Origin: Cloeon dipterum
Taxonomy: Eukaryota > Arthropoda > Insecta > Ephemeroptera > Baetidae
Assembly (NCBI RefSeq): GCF_949628265.1
Contig: NC_088787.1
Location: 12,452,501-12,516,500 of the forward strand
Direction of reading: 5' to 3'
Length of the DNA: 64,000 nucleotides
The translations under genes were made by a program, and so were the position numbers. Position 1 is the first letter of the stretch; every line of letters starts with the position of its first letter. This document shows positions 26,001 through 35,547 of the stretch, one piece after another. Under the pieces are notes generated by a model that saw only the letters and a program-made list of their open reading frames with translations, searched no databases and was not told the DNA's origin.

Positions 26001-29000
26001 TAAACGCATTTCAAGTTTGCAGCCAAGTAAAAATATTAAATACTTCAATGACTTTCCTCAAGAAATGTTTCACCGGAAATTGATAAATTGTGGGTAGGGA
26101 TATAGAGTGTATTTCAATACCAAACTTTTTTATTGTCTGGAACTTTTCTTGACGAAACTGGTATTGTTCTGGTATTGTTTCTAAAAGTAATATTTAAAAT
26201 TTTCTTGTATTGTATTGTTTTTCAAACCTTCTTGTTTTCGTATTGCTTTTCTGACAAAAAAATCTTGTTTCGGTATTGTTTTTTTGAAAAAATTATTGTT
26301 TTTGGGATTTTTTCTGGAAGACTTCTTTCTTAAGTTTTATATTACCAAATCTTGCTTTGGCATTTTAATAGAATTGTCATTTTGCTTGATGAAAATATAT
26401 TTTAAAATTGAAACTAGAGAGGGGACCAGGGACAGGGATTACGGGATTCCCGTCCCGTCCCGTCCCTGAGGGAATCCCTCAGGGACACGGGACAAATTTT
26501 ATATTTTGGGACAGGGTCGGGACGGGACAGGGACAATCTTCAGCGGGACGAGGGACAGTTTTATCGGCTGCAATAGCAGAGTGCAGCCTTAAAAGCCTAG
26601 AAATTCTCAGTTTGTCAGTTCGAGGAGGAAAGGAAGCAATCAGGGTTCACCAATTATGCAATACGCAAAAATGCAACACTGATTTTTTTGCGAAAACAGT
26701 TTGAAAAACCACTAGCTTTGGTTTAATCCGCATTTTTCGGAATTTTACCCCGAAAGAGTCATATATATTTCGTGCCAAAATAGTCAGAAATTTTGGAATA
26801 TTGATATGAGAGATAAAATTTTCGGTCTCTTGGTATAACCAGTGCAGGGTTCGCAAAAACACGCATTTTTTCGGAAAAAAACCAACTGCATTGCAAAAAC
26901 TTTTTTGCGAAACTTTCTGCAATTTTATTGAAAATAAAAAATTTACACGACCAAAAATAGGAATTTTTAAAAATTAGAAGAATTTTTCTATGATAATTAT
27001 CCTACCACCCTGAAGAATTCAGGAAAAAACAATATTCTTGTATTGCCTTTTCCAGTATTGTTTGGAATTGTTCTGGTATTTAATTTTGAAAAAAATCCGG
27101 CAAAACAAGAACAATACCGGAAATCCGGTATTTGTTCATTGTCTTGTTCTTGAAATACACTCTTGTAGGGAAGCAAGTTACAATTCAAGTTATTGGTAAA
27201 AGATTTGTTTAAAAAATCTCACAATAGAGTCAAATAAAGATCGGAGACTGAAAAATTAACGTCTAACCATGTGAGAGGGATATTTAGAATGAAATCTTTA
27301 CTAAACACAAAGTGTACAAGCAGACAAAATAAATTATTAGTCAAGATTTCACTTAGGCAATGTAATGAGATTCGATGTTTCGATCTCATGGAGAAATTTA
27401 CTTTTATGTTCACTCTCAAACTGTTGTAAAAGAGCAACAATTACAAAATTCCAGGGTTGTACTATTTATTTCTTCGTTTGATTAGCAAAAGTAGGCGTAA
27501 TTAAATCAAACACAGTTTCAAAAGGATGTGACCGATTTGCAAGCGGCTAGCAATTGCAAATTTCTATTTGCGTCCCCGCACGTGGGGGGCGAGAAATTGA
27601 TTGAGACGAGTAATGAATTCCTTTATGCGCCAATTAAGTGGCAATCAGCAGCGGCGATCAAACAAACGGCCAATCGCGGCTAATCGAATGTGGAAATCTC
27701 GGCATGTCCGCGTGACCGTGCTCCGAATCGATAAGTAGAAGAAATTGTCAAGCGCGAAATCTGGCTGCATATTTCCCCCTGAAAAGAAAAGACACCGTCT
27801 GCGGAACGGCTTTGAAGACGATCGCTTGGGTGTGTGTTGCATATGATTTCGCGGGGAAACCTTTAAGTCAGAGCCGTATTTTTATTGTCGAACCCGTACA
27901 ATAGCAGCACACACGCCCAGTGTATTTTATTTGCTTTAAACAGCTCAAGTGATCCACTTTCGAACACAGGAAATTTGAAGTGATTGTATAAGCAACTCTT
28001 TCAACTCGAGTTCCAGCCTCTGAGATTTGAATATGTTTGTTTGCTGAGGTGCATTAGCATTAGAGGTCGAGAAATGGAAATTTATTTAAGTTAGTTCTCG
28101 GGAGAATTTTATGAGCGACAAAATTTGAATAGGACGATGACAACTTACTTATTTTCGTCATGTTCAGCACCATTTTTATTCTATAGCATGTTGTTAGCTT
28201 CGTGAAATCCGGGAAAACCAGCCTCTTGGAGCTTAAAAAATCTCAACAAAGCTGGAGCATTAAACTCTGTGTAAAAGATATTTAGACAGCTAGAAATTTT
28301 TAGGTATGCAAATTTTTAGGAATTTTTCAATTTCAAGTAGTTTTTAGTTTAATAGTTAACTTCGAATATCTGAAAAAACAGGCATTTTTAAATATTACTA
28401 TGTTTCCCGAGCGTTTGAACATTTTCAGGATGGTAGCACTTGTAATGGGTCAAAGGTTCAAAAGCGGAACTTTCGCTTTAAAAAAAAATCAAAATTGCAC
28501 AATCTGTTGATTTTTACCCTTGGTTCATGCTTAGGGTAACCCCCGAGTTCAGTGAAGACCATTAGAAGAGGTAAGAAATCGAACACTGGCTTCAGGGTAG
28601 TCCTCGAGCGATCGATAGCCACTTTAACGACGCCTGATGACGAGCTCTATATTGGTTCGACCTGAACACCGTTGGAACGGTCAGGTCAAGAGCTTTCAGA
28701 ATCTATGCAATTTAATTCTTTGGAAGCCAAGGTGTGCTCAGGAAACGCTCGTATTGGTGGGGAAAAATCTTTTAAACCCAGTTCTAAATGTGCAACTCAT
28801 CTTTCGCATTGCCAGACAAACACAGTTAGCGCATTAAAATCCAAAAATAGACTGTGCAAATCAGGAAAATCCTGCAAGATAATGTTATCCGGCAGGGTGA
28901 CGTCACACTCGGAAGTTGTCAAAAGTGACAAGTATTGCCGGCCTTTTAATGTTTCCGGCGCCCGACCAAATCTTCGGTCGCCGCTGTGGCGCACGTGAGC

Positions 29001-32000
29001 AAAACACAGAGACACACACACTGGCGCATTTTGATTTAAACGGCAGGCAGAGAGACCCACATACCCAGTGTGCATCTCATTAACAACAAAAAGCACGGCC
29101 ATTAGCGCGCCCACGAATTCTCTCAATAATTGACGTGGCAAACATTGAGCCTGCTTCTCAGAATCAACTGCTTTCTGGACAAATAAATTTATCTGCTTGA
29201 GACCTGAGAGGTACGTGGAATTCCCAGAAGAGCTAAAATGTTAATTTTCCTCTCTGGCTCCGACCAAGCTGATTAAGAATCTGTCAGGTTGGAATTGAGT
29301 TACCTTATTAGAGAGTGGGGGTTCGAAAAGAGAGAAAAACATTTGATTACATTGATTAAATTTATGGAGGCAATTAAAGCTACTTTTAACCGTTGACTAT
29401 TAGCCGTTTTGCAACAACTGTTTTTTGCCTCCACTTTGAATGCTTAGCTTTATGAGTTATTTAATTTAACATTTATTTGACTCTGATTCCAATGAAAAAA
29501 TAATAAATAGGCACAACAGATAGCAAATAATCTTTTTCATAGTTCGGTTTATTTTTAACATATGAAAACTTGTGCCATTTAGCAATTGTGAAGTTAAAAT
29601 AAACAGGAGAGGACGTTTAATTGGCAGCAAGTATGTTTTCTCCTCTTTGGAAGAGGGTTACTGTGTGTATTCCATGGATAAAAGAGAGTTTGGAATGCAT
29701 TGTTCAATGGTGACTGACTCAAATAGTTGTTGGGAGATTCACATCTGTTCACTGCACGTTAAAAAGCGGTGAATATTTTCTTTGCCCCAAGAGAATTGAA
29801 ATATTTTTTTCTTGGATCATGATAAATGAATTTCCTGTCAATAGTTGTTTCGCTCCAATAGGAAACTCAAGCTATTAGATAATTTTTAAGGAAACGTGTT
29901 TTTCTTTATTCTTTGCGTTCTCTGTCCCAAATGCATCTGCGTTCCAAGAAGAACCTATAGTGCAGCGATTTTCGTTGGAAGTTATTCCCAAGATGGAGCA
30001 TCGAACGTGACAAACTCTTTCCAGACTCGATTCTTAAGGGTTCCATGACACCCCAGAGGGTTGAGGCCATTAATTAACAGAAACGAACGAGTCTTTAGAA
30101 TTTCCTGTGTATCCTTTTTCGTTTTTCTCACCATGACATCACAAAATTTTCATTCCACCCTGAGATCCGTGTTTCTGTGGAATTTGAATTTAATTTCGGT
30201 AGATTTCGTAACTCACACATTTTGAAAAATAAAAAAAGCAAGAGGCATCGTCAAATATAACGAAATGTATTATTGCGAATCACTGTAAATGCATTCTTGG
30301 GCGAGCAACACAGTCTGGAGCTGCGGCGGCAAGAAGCAGCGCCGCGTCGTATCAAGTTCACATATTTTTTGCGTTATTTTCATTATTTTTTTTCTGCGCC
30401 GGCACCGGTCGACCTTGGCTTTGGTCACAGACACTTCTGCTGGCAGCCAGCATGCAGGTCAGAGGATCGACGCGTGTTCCAGCAGTGCTCTTTGTGTTTT
30501 TCCCTTTTGACCACGGGCAACGCCGATTCGACAATAAACTAATCACCGTTTAATGACAGCTGCAATCCTAGCTCCGAATCTCCAGTCTATAGACGTTGCT
30601 CTCTCGGTATAAATATTAAATTTTATGCGGCAATGAATGCCATTGGCGAAAAGGTCATCGATCCTCGCCATGCCGGCGCTACTGACATTTTCACATTTTC
30701 AATCCTACCTTTCCGTGGACAGTGGCGTTGTGGAGTTCGTCGAGTGTCGGTCTGTAAGCTGCCTGGATGGACATGATGTTCCTGTAGTTGTCAAGCCGGG
30801 GCAGTGCTTCCCGCGTGAAGTGACGGAAGCTTTTGGCGTATTTCGTGTCGTACCCAGTCGACATATCTGCGAAAAAAATAAATTCAAGTGTTATGTTAAC
30901 GTTCTCTCACAAAGAAACTATTACAATTAGGGAACGACCGATGCGTAATTTTTGATATTCCGGAAAAAAATTAGAAATCAGTTCCGAGCTTTGTAAGTGC
31001 TCTTATAATTTATAATAATTTGTTTTAACTGGCAGATATTTAAAATATAAATTCTTGCTAGTCTCGCGAATAGCAAAATAAAGTTTATCATTCAAATGTC
31101 CCTAAAATCCGGTTTTCATGCCTCAATTAAAAAGATCTCTTTTTGCATGCCTTTTTTATATCTCCACGGATGCAAGGTTAGATTAAAATGCGACATTGGT
31201 TGAAAAATTATTATTTTTAATTGATAGCCCAATTGAAACGTGATAATTAACTAAATAAATCTTTTCAACTCTTTACTAAATTTATTTTAAAGAGTTGATT
31301 AGAATATTCTTATCAATTTTTTCAATAATCAACCAAAGTTGAGGTTTGAGACAACTTTCACAGCCATTCTACTTTTTAATTTGTGATTCTAAGGTGTCAG
31401 AAGCCCACAAGTTTTTTTTAAAGGCTGCGCAATGCTCTAAGTTTTTTTTAAATATTTTATTTTGCAAATAGCTATTAAATTATTGGCCTGTCTACTGTCA
31501 CGGTTCACTAATTTTGCAATGCGTAAAATGTACCGCTGGTTTTTAGCGCAGAAAAAAAACTAGTAAAACTGACCAATTTTGGTATTCCAAACTTGACCAC
31601 TGACCCACCGAAAAAGTCATATTTTTCGTTGTAAAAAAATTATATTAAATTTAATAGACCCATTTTATAATGTAATCGCGGTGGCAGTAAAATTGAATTT
31701 TAAAATCTATAATTCATTCATTTATCAAGATTTATTATGATCTTCAAAAATTCGCGCGTTTCGGAAAAATGAGCAGAATTTCACACAAAAAACTGCAAAA
31801 TAAACAGTTTTTTCGGTTTTTTCACGATGCAGTGAGTTTATACCGCGAAAATGCAACCTTTGCTCTCGGGGAAAATTAAAAGCAAATTTAATCCATTTTT
31901 GAGAAGAAATAGGCGAAAAACAGGGTGACAAAAAAAGGACCTTTGTGTGGTCTTCATCAAAATTCTTTTATCATGTTCGCTCCGATAAATAAATTATTAT

Positions 32001-33788
32001 TACTATACTTCTCGGCTTGTGCCGGCGATTTGTCAGGCCGCAGAGCGGAAAACGAGCAAGTGCACGCCGAAACCACGTTGCGCGCTTTGAAGGCGACCGC
32101 AGCAGCCAGCCTTTCGACGTTTGCGAGCGACAACAATGCAGAAAAATATTTATCATCGGGGCTGAATTGGCCTGGTCGGCCGGCAATGCCCCGCCGCCTC
32201 GTGTGATATCGATTTGCGCGCATTTATCTCCCCGGCGGGCCTCCCTCCCATTCACTCTCACGTTGCATCCGCGTTTCATATCCGACGCAGCCCAAGCTGA
32301 GTCTACAATTAATCCAGTTTCCAGCAACGTGAGCGAGCGCAGGAATGCACTCCGAGATTATCTCCAGTCCTTTCCTGTCGACGCGATATTTTTAGTTTTA
32401 TTTGTATTCACACCCCGAGATTAAATTTTTCTTTTTGTTAGAACGGAACGAGTAACAAGAACATAAGTTTTTAAGCAATCTCTGGTTCAAATTTTTATTT
32501 CACGTGCTTAATGAAGTTGAGGGAAGGGACTAAGGGATTAAAATAGTTTTTTTAGGTCGTTAATATGAATCAATTTAATATTACACGATGAATAGAGCTA
32601 AAATTTTGTGGTATTTTTCTTAGGTGGTAAATTCAAAAGTTGAAAATTAAAGTTAGAATAATTAAGGATTTCGCGGCCCAGAAAATACATTGCTCCAATC
32701 CTGTGCTCTGGATATAATTTTAAAAAGTGGATCGATATACAGTGCGACAATTGAAAATTATTTGAATTGTTGGATGCAAAAAGCAGTTGATCAATAAAAA
32801 ATTTACTCAACAATTTGCAATGATCAAAAAGAGCAAAAATACAAAATTTTCAACATTTTCTTGTCAAGTTTCGATTCCACTCGTCGAGGTCTGTCCAATA
32901 GCGTATGAAGCCTTTAAGGGAAACTCTTTGTTGTGAAATAAAATGAGAATTTAAATAAGGAGACAGTCCTCGCCACATGAAAAGCATGCGAACTTTGCAG
33001 CCACTTTTCTAAAAAAAAATTACACCGCTATAAAGGTCAATTTTGGCTTTAACTAAGGGATGAGTTCATGCATTGGCAACAAGCATTTTCCAGAATTTTG
33101 CAGGATTATATTTAAAGTGCCGTTCAAACGAACTCGGAGCAAAGAAAATATTAGTCAATAAATTCCTAATTCTGAACCCTCACGATGCCAGGAACATTAT
33201 TATTTATTATTTTTAAGATCTGACTGAATTGAAAAATGGATTTTTAATGCGGAAAAAGATGTTCATGCAGCAATTTATTTATTTTTTTAAAAAAAACGCC
33301 AGTCAGCAGAGCAATAACATTCCTCTGAAAAGACCGGCGCCCGAGGCTATGAACACAAAGCGAGACAAACGAAACGTGCATCGGAATGCTGGGGCTGAAT
33401 TATTATCATTAATCTTGCCGTGGCTGCATCTCACCCCTCACTCCCTGACGCACAGCACAAGAGGCAAAAAACGGATTAAATTTTTTTTCACCCTCGACTC
33501 CGCAAGCACGCAATGGCAACGGCTGCGTATCATTATTAAATAATAAAATAGCAAAAATAATGAAGAAATAATGCGGTTGCCTAGGCAACGAGGCGCAGAC
33601 TCACCGGCCGCGTCCGGCTGATCGTCCTGGTCCGGGTTGGACGTGAGCTTCTGCATCTCGTCCTCGTCGGCGTTGGTCGTGTCGACCCTGTTAACCTGGA
33701 AGCGTGTGCGTCTGTCCATGTTGTCCAGCTTGTCCAGCTCCAGCTCCCAGGAGTTTCTGCGCCCGTCTGCCGAATTGCGGTCTGTCAT
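8026..33788 (-). CDS. NKCC: Na-K-2Cl cotransporter, SLC12A1/2/3 clade, 18 coding exons plus one alternative cassette, 1090 aa
   Basis: This is an electroneutral plasma-membrane cation-chloride symporter of epithelial ion transport and cell-volume control. Coding exons on minus: 33788-33605, 30866-30709, 15429-15276, 14932-14837 or 14667-14572, 14414-14161, 13778-13664, about 13621-13275, 12498-12267, 12209-12088, 11998-11863, 11807-11596, 11393-11152, 11101-10914, 9816-9606, 9442-9218, 9160-9009, 8951-8843 and 8161-8026. All phases join and total 3273 nt. Seen: an RFQV motif at residues 29-32 (the SPAK/OSR1-kinase docking type), an N-terminal phospho-region with [10 protein letters not shown]1 [89 protein letters not shown], and the C-terminus [14 protein letters not shown] typical of the family. 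The start of exon 7 may be 13621 or 13612, both in frame. Absolute NKCC versus NCC selectivity cannot be read by eye; NKCC is favoured by overall similarity and the long N-terminus. Confidence 0.92.
8500..8825. repeat. Dispersed repeat 'caaagttngcatg' family, copy in NKCC intron
   Basis: Shares long blocks with 32730-33120 on the same strand, including 'ggagacag', 'ctttgcagccacttttct', 'aaggtcaattttggctt' and 'gagttcatgcattggnaacaagcatttt'. Reverse-oriented copies lie at 340-640 and 37900-38130. No ends or coding frame can be defined. Confidence 0.6.
10045..10810. repeat. Foldback element of about 0.75 kb in NKCC intron (9817-10913)
   Basis: The two halves are inverted copies. The left arm has 'aggtcaaaggttaat...', 'aaccatcagaat' and 'cttgacctcccttga'. 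The right arm read in reverse has 'aggtcaaaggccaat...', 'aaccatcagaat' and 'cttgacctcccctga'. Related sequence lies at about 15760-16550, 36760-37290, 42190-42420 and 62050-62340. Confidence 0.6.
12499..13274 (-). other. NKCC intron, 0.78 kb
   Basis: AT-rich with a GC-richer patch at about 12975-13080. I see no exon, repeat or RNA gene that I can support. Confidence 0.4.
13822..14088. mobile_element. hAT-like MITE with perfect 8-bp target duplication, in NKCC intron
   Basis: The element runs 13830-14080 (251 bp). It begins TAGATATCTCAGCC and ends GGCTGAGACCTCTA, which are inverted terminal repeats with two mismatches. It is flanked on both sides by CTCATGAA (13822-13829 and 14081-14088). An 8-bp duplication and a TAGAG-type end are the hAT signature. 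It is too short to code for a transposase. Confidence 0.85.
14572..14667 (-). CDS. NKCC: NKCC alternative cassette exon 4b (TM2), 96 bp
   Basis: Acceptor TTTCAG, exactly 96 bp, donor GTACAC. The length and both splice phases are identical to exon 4a, which lies 169 bp upstream in transcription. The product is [20 protein letters not shown] then [13 protein letters not shown]. It is closer to the usual TM2 of vertebrate NKCC1 (VTTIT, ISTNG) than exon 4a. Vertebrate NKCC2 has three mutually exclusive 96-bp cassettes (A, B, F) for this same TM2/loop segment, which change ion affinity. Confidence 0.87.
14837..14932 (-). CDS. NKCC: NKCC alternative cassette exon 4a (TM2), 96 bp
   Basis: Acceptor TTCAG, exactly 96 bp, donor GTAAGA. 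It starts after one base of a split Gly codon and ends with one base of another, so it joins both the upstream exon (15429-15276) and downstream exon (14414-14161). The product is [20 protein letters not shown] then [13 protein letters not shown], the second membrane helix and first intracellular loop. Including this exon together with 4b would keep frame but duplicate TM2, so one or the other is expected. This copy has the more hydrophobic, Cys-containing version. Confidence 0.85.
15760..16550. repeat. Copy of the foldback family seen at 10045-10810
   Basis: Shares 'gagaaatcccacttcaaacc', 'taaccatcggcgttgca' and 'acccttagactcgtctcaac' type blocks with the element at 10045-10810. The ends are not clear, and an unrelated segment (about 15900-16330) seems to interrupt it. 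Confidence 0.45.
22050..22530. repeat. Foldback element in NKCC giant intron
   Basis: Inverted arms: 'cggttcctgagggtcgaatt' near 22100 and, in reverse, 'ttgattcctgagggttgaat' near 22490. Inner arms 'gagccaatcaaaaag' and 'gctgattggctgctgg' are also inverted. The outer arm resembles the foldback at 46977-47385. Confidence 0.5.
23485..23760. repeat. Partial copy of the foldback element at 45222-45641
   Basis: Shares 'tctacggagactggctgaacc', 'aagtaccttaaaatcg' and 'ggtggcgccctccattagcggtttcgaacactta'-like blocks in the same order as the right half of 45222-45641. The left end is diverged. Confidence 0.5.
23959..23982. repeat. (GT)12 microsatellite
   Basis: Twelve uninterrupted GT units in the NKCC giant intron. 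Confidence 0.9.
26101..27164. mobile_element. About 1.06-kb composite DNA element with nested insertion
   Basis: A perfect 14-bp inverted repeat AGAGTGTATTTCAA lies at 26104-26117 and, inverted, at 27150-27163. Flanks share gtaggga (26094-26100 and 27165-27171), which suggests a 7-8 bp target duplication. The body is built from T-rich 'cttgtttcggtattgttttt' units and a purine tract of GGGAC-type repeats (about 26420-26570). A CAGGGTT-ended element is nested at about 26641-26985. Confidence 0.6.
26641..26985. mobile_element. Nested copy of the CAGGGTT-ended element, right half inverted
   Basis: The left part (CAGGGTTCACC, 'gcaatacgcaaaaatgc', 'ggtctcttggta') runs parallel to 4495-4700. From about 26846 (CAGGGTTCGC) the sequence matches the right half of 4495-4887 in reverse orientation, so this copy is internally rearranged. 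Confidence 0.55.
31500..31860. mobile_element. Degraded copy of the CAGGGTT-ended element
   Basis: 'cggttcactaattttgcaat' and 'gcgtaaaatgtaccgctggtt' at the left end and 'gcgaaaatgcaacctttgct'-like sequence at the right parallel the copy at 4495-4887. Confidence 0.5.
32730..33120. repeat. Dispersed repeat 'caaagttngcatg' family, copy in NKCC intron 1
   Basis: Co-linear with 8460-8825 (about 70-80 percent by eye), including 'attatttgaattgttggatg', 'agcagttgatca' and 'ctttgcagccacttttct'. Confidence 0.6.
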
Positions 33789-35547
33789 ACCGTGGACGCG
33801 AGCGGCAGCTGCTACAAGCGCTTCCAACCAACACTCAACAGAGGCTAGACAGACCAGACACGTGTTTGAGCTTGTTGCTCCAGCCGAGGCCAACGGCAGC
33901 CCTCCTCCCGGCAGCCCTGACCAATCCCCTCGTCGCCGGCTGCGGCAGGCGCGCGGCAAATTTATTCTCCCTTCCGCCGGGTTCTTGCCGCTGCCGCTAG
34001 AGGCGCTTCAACACATCACGAACGCAACCCTTCACTATACTTGCTCTGGTTGACGCAAAAATGACGTTGAGTAGAGACGAGATGCAAACACTGCGAGTTA
34101 TGAAATTATTTTTGGTGGTATAAAGTGGGCTTCGTGTTTGTGTTAAGATAGGTTTCACTTTGTACGTGAGCCTGTTTTTCCCGGTTTTTCCACGCACGTA
34201 AAATTATTCAAACAAAACTTGACTGCTTTTCTGTTTGCGTTCCTTGTTTAGTTTGCCAACCAAGAGCTGAGTCTATTTAACAAGTTTTGCTGGTGATTTA
34301 TGCCAAATATTTGTATTCAAATCTGGGCCAATATCGCAACTTGATTATTGCAGTCTGCACTGGTTTTAACCACATTGATGAGACTCCGTTGCCGGAATTC
34401 AGAAAATATAATTTGAAAAAATGGTTTAAAAGTTAAGTTGTATGCTATTTCAGTACGATGTAAAATAAAAAAATAAATTTTCACAATACATTCAATGGAA
34501 CCACTGAGAAACCAAACTTCATACTCAATGATATATTTGTGCAATGATTAAAGAACTTTCTTGCCGACTTGATATATGAAAAAACAAAGCTTATTTGGTC
34601 AGCTAGAAGAAAACCATTATTCTTGGTGATGTGAAACCCTCTCTAGGTCATAGATCTACTTTGGTCTAATTGTTGTTTACACAAAAAACCGGTTGTTCGT
34701 TTTTTATATATTTACAGGCAGTCAGTTTTTAAAGTTCTATTTTAAAATCACAATTCTATTTGTGATTTTAAAATTAATTTATTATTCCTTAAGGGATGCA
34801 CATTGGGAAAAATGTGTGTCCTTGGCGACTAGCGTTATATAAACGATAAAAACAGCTTTGACAGCTAAAAGAAATTAATTTTTCTTGATATATATAGATG
34901 AAAAGGATCGTAGTGTGAGAAGCCGGTCACTCTCTGTATGATGTCCAGCCTTGCATCCCTAAGGAGGATAATTTTTTATTGCTTTCAATTTTAATCTTTT
35001 CTCGTGTTTGTCTTATTATTTTAATTCAAGTCAGGAACAACAGAGGCAGAGCGATATCGCCACCTTTTAATTTTTACAGTATTTTATTAATCACTATAAA
35101 AGGGTCACCTTGATGCTTACATTACAAAGTGTGTCAACAGAGATGAACTATACAGGTGGTGCAAAAATATATATTAACAAAAGCAATAGTTGGTATATTG
35201 TATTGTTTTGTTTTAATTATGAAAACGACTAAAATTTACTAAAAGACTGATCGTAAAAATGTAAATCTCACTTCTTGGCTGATAAACCAACTAGATTTAA
35301 AATTGTCAAGCTAGAAACAAACGAAATATATTTGTTGGGACACGTCGTGAACGCAGAGGGCACCAGCTCACGACAATATTTCAATTAAAATAAAATTTGA
35401 TCGATAATTTTTTTTCACTGGAGTAGTCTCCATGCAGCGCCAGCACTTTTACCTATTAATTAGTATTCAAATAATTTTGGATTTTTTTTAACAAATCAAA
35501 GCAGCACCTTTACGTATAAGAAATATTTTATTGAATCTGATTCAACT
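33789..35547. other. Intergenic between the NKCC 5' end and serpin A
   Basis: Bases 33789-34020 are GC-rich and probably hold the NKCC promoter and 5' UTR. No TATA box is evident. The rest is AT-rich with the serpin A poly(A) signal at its right end. No gene seen. Confidence 0.5.
35527..35532 (-). terminator. Poly(A) signal of serpin A
   Basis: AATAAA on minus, 16 bases after the TAG stop (35548-35550). Confidence 0.5.

Larger units (their letters stand above)
15430..30708 (-). other. Giant intron 2 of NKCC (about 15.3 kb)
   Basis: No exon of this or another gene could be supported. Open frames are short, of mixed composition and without recognisable domains. It holds the repeats listed separately plus several GC-richer islands (about 16960-17360, 19300-20330, 20990-21230, 21640-21900, 24020-24180, 27540-27850, 30290-30540). 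In arthropod genomes such islands inside long introns are often conserved enhancers or non-coding RNAs, but nothing in the sequence proves this. Confidence 0.6.
30867..33604 (-). other. Intron 1 of NKCC (2.7 kb)
   Basis: Contains a CAGGGTT-family copy (about 31500-31860), a GC-rich CpG-containing island (about 31990-32340) of unknown role, and a dispersed repeat copy (32730-33120). The island has open frames of up to 135 codons on both strands. None has recognisable similarity or clear splice partners, so I do not call a gene. Confidence 0.5.

Noticed and set aside
32017-32424. 135-codon plus-strand frame in NKCC intron 1
   Set aside because: It overlaps a similarly long minus frame (31971-32327) in a GC-rich island; both arise from low stop density. 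No similarity or splice partner recognised.
33637-34053. 138-codon plus-strand open frame opposite NKCC exon 1
   Set aside because: It is the antisense shadow of the coding exon and its GC-rich leader. The minus-strand frame has the RFQV motif, a proper start and a phase-matched donor.
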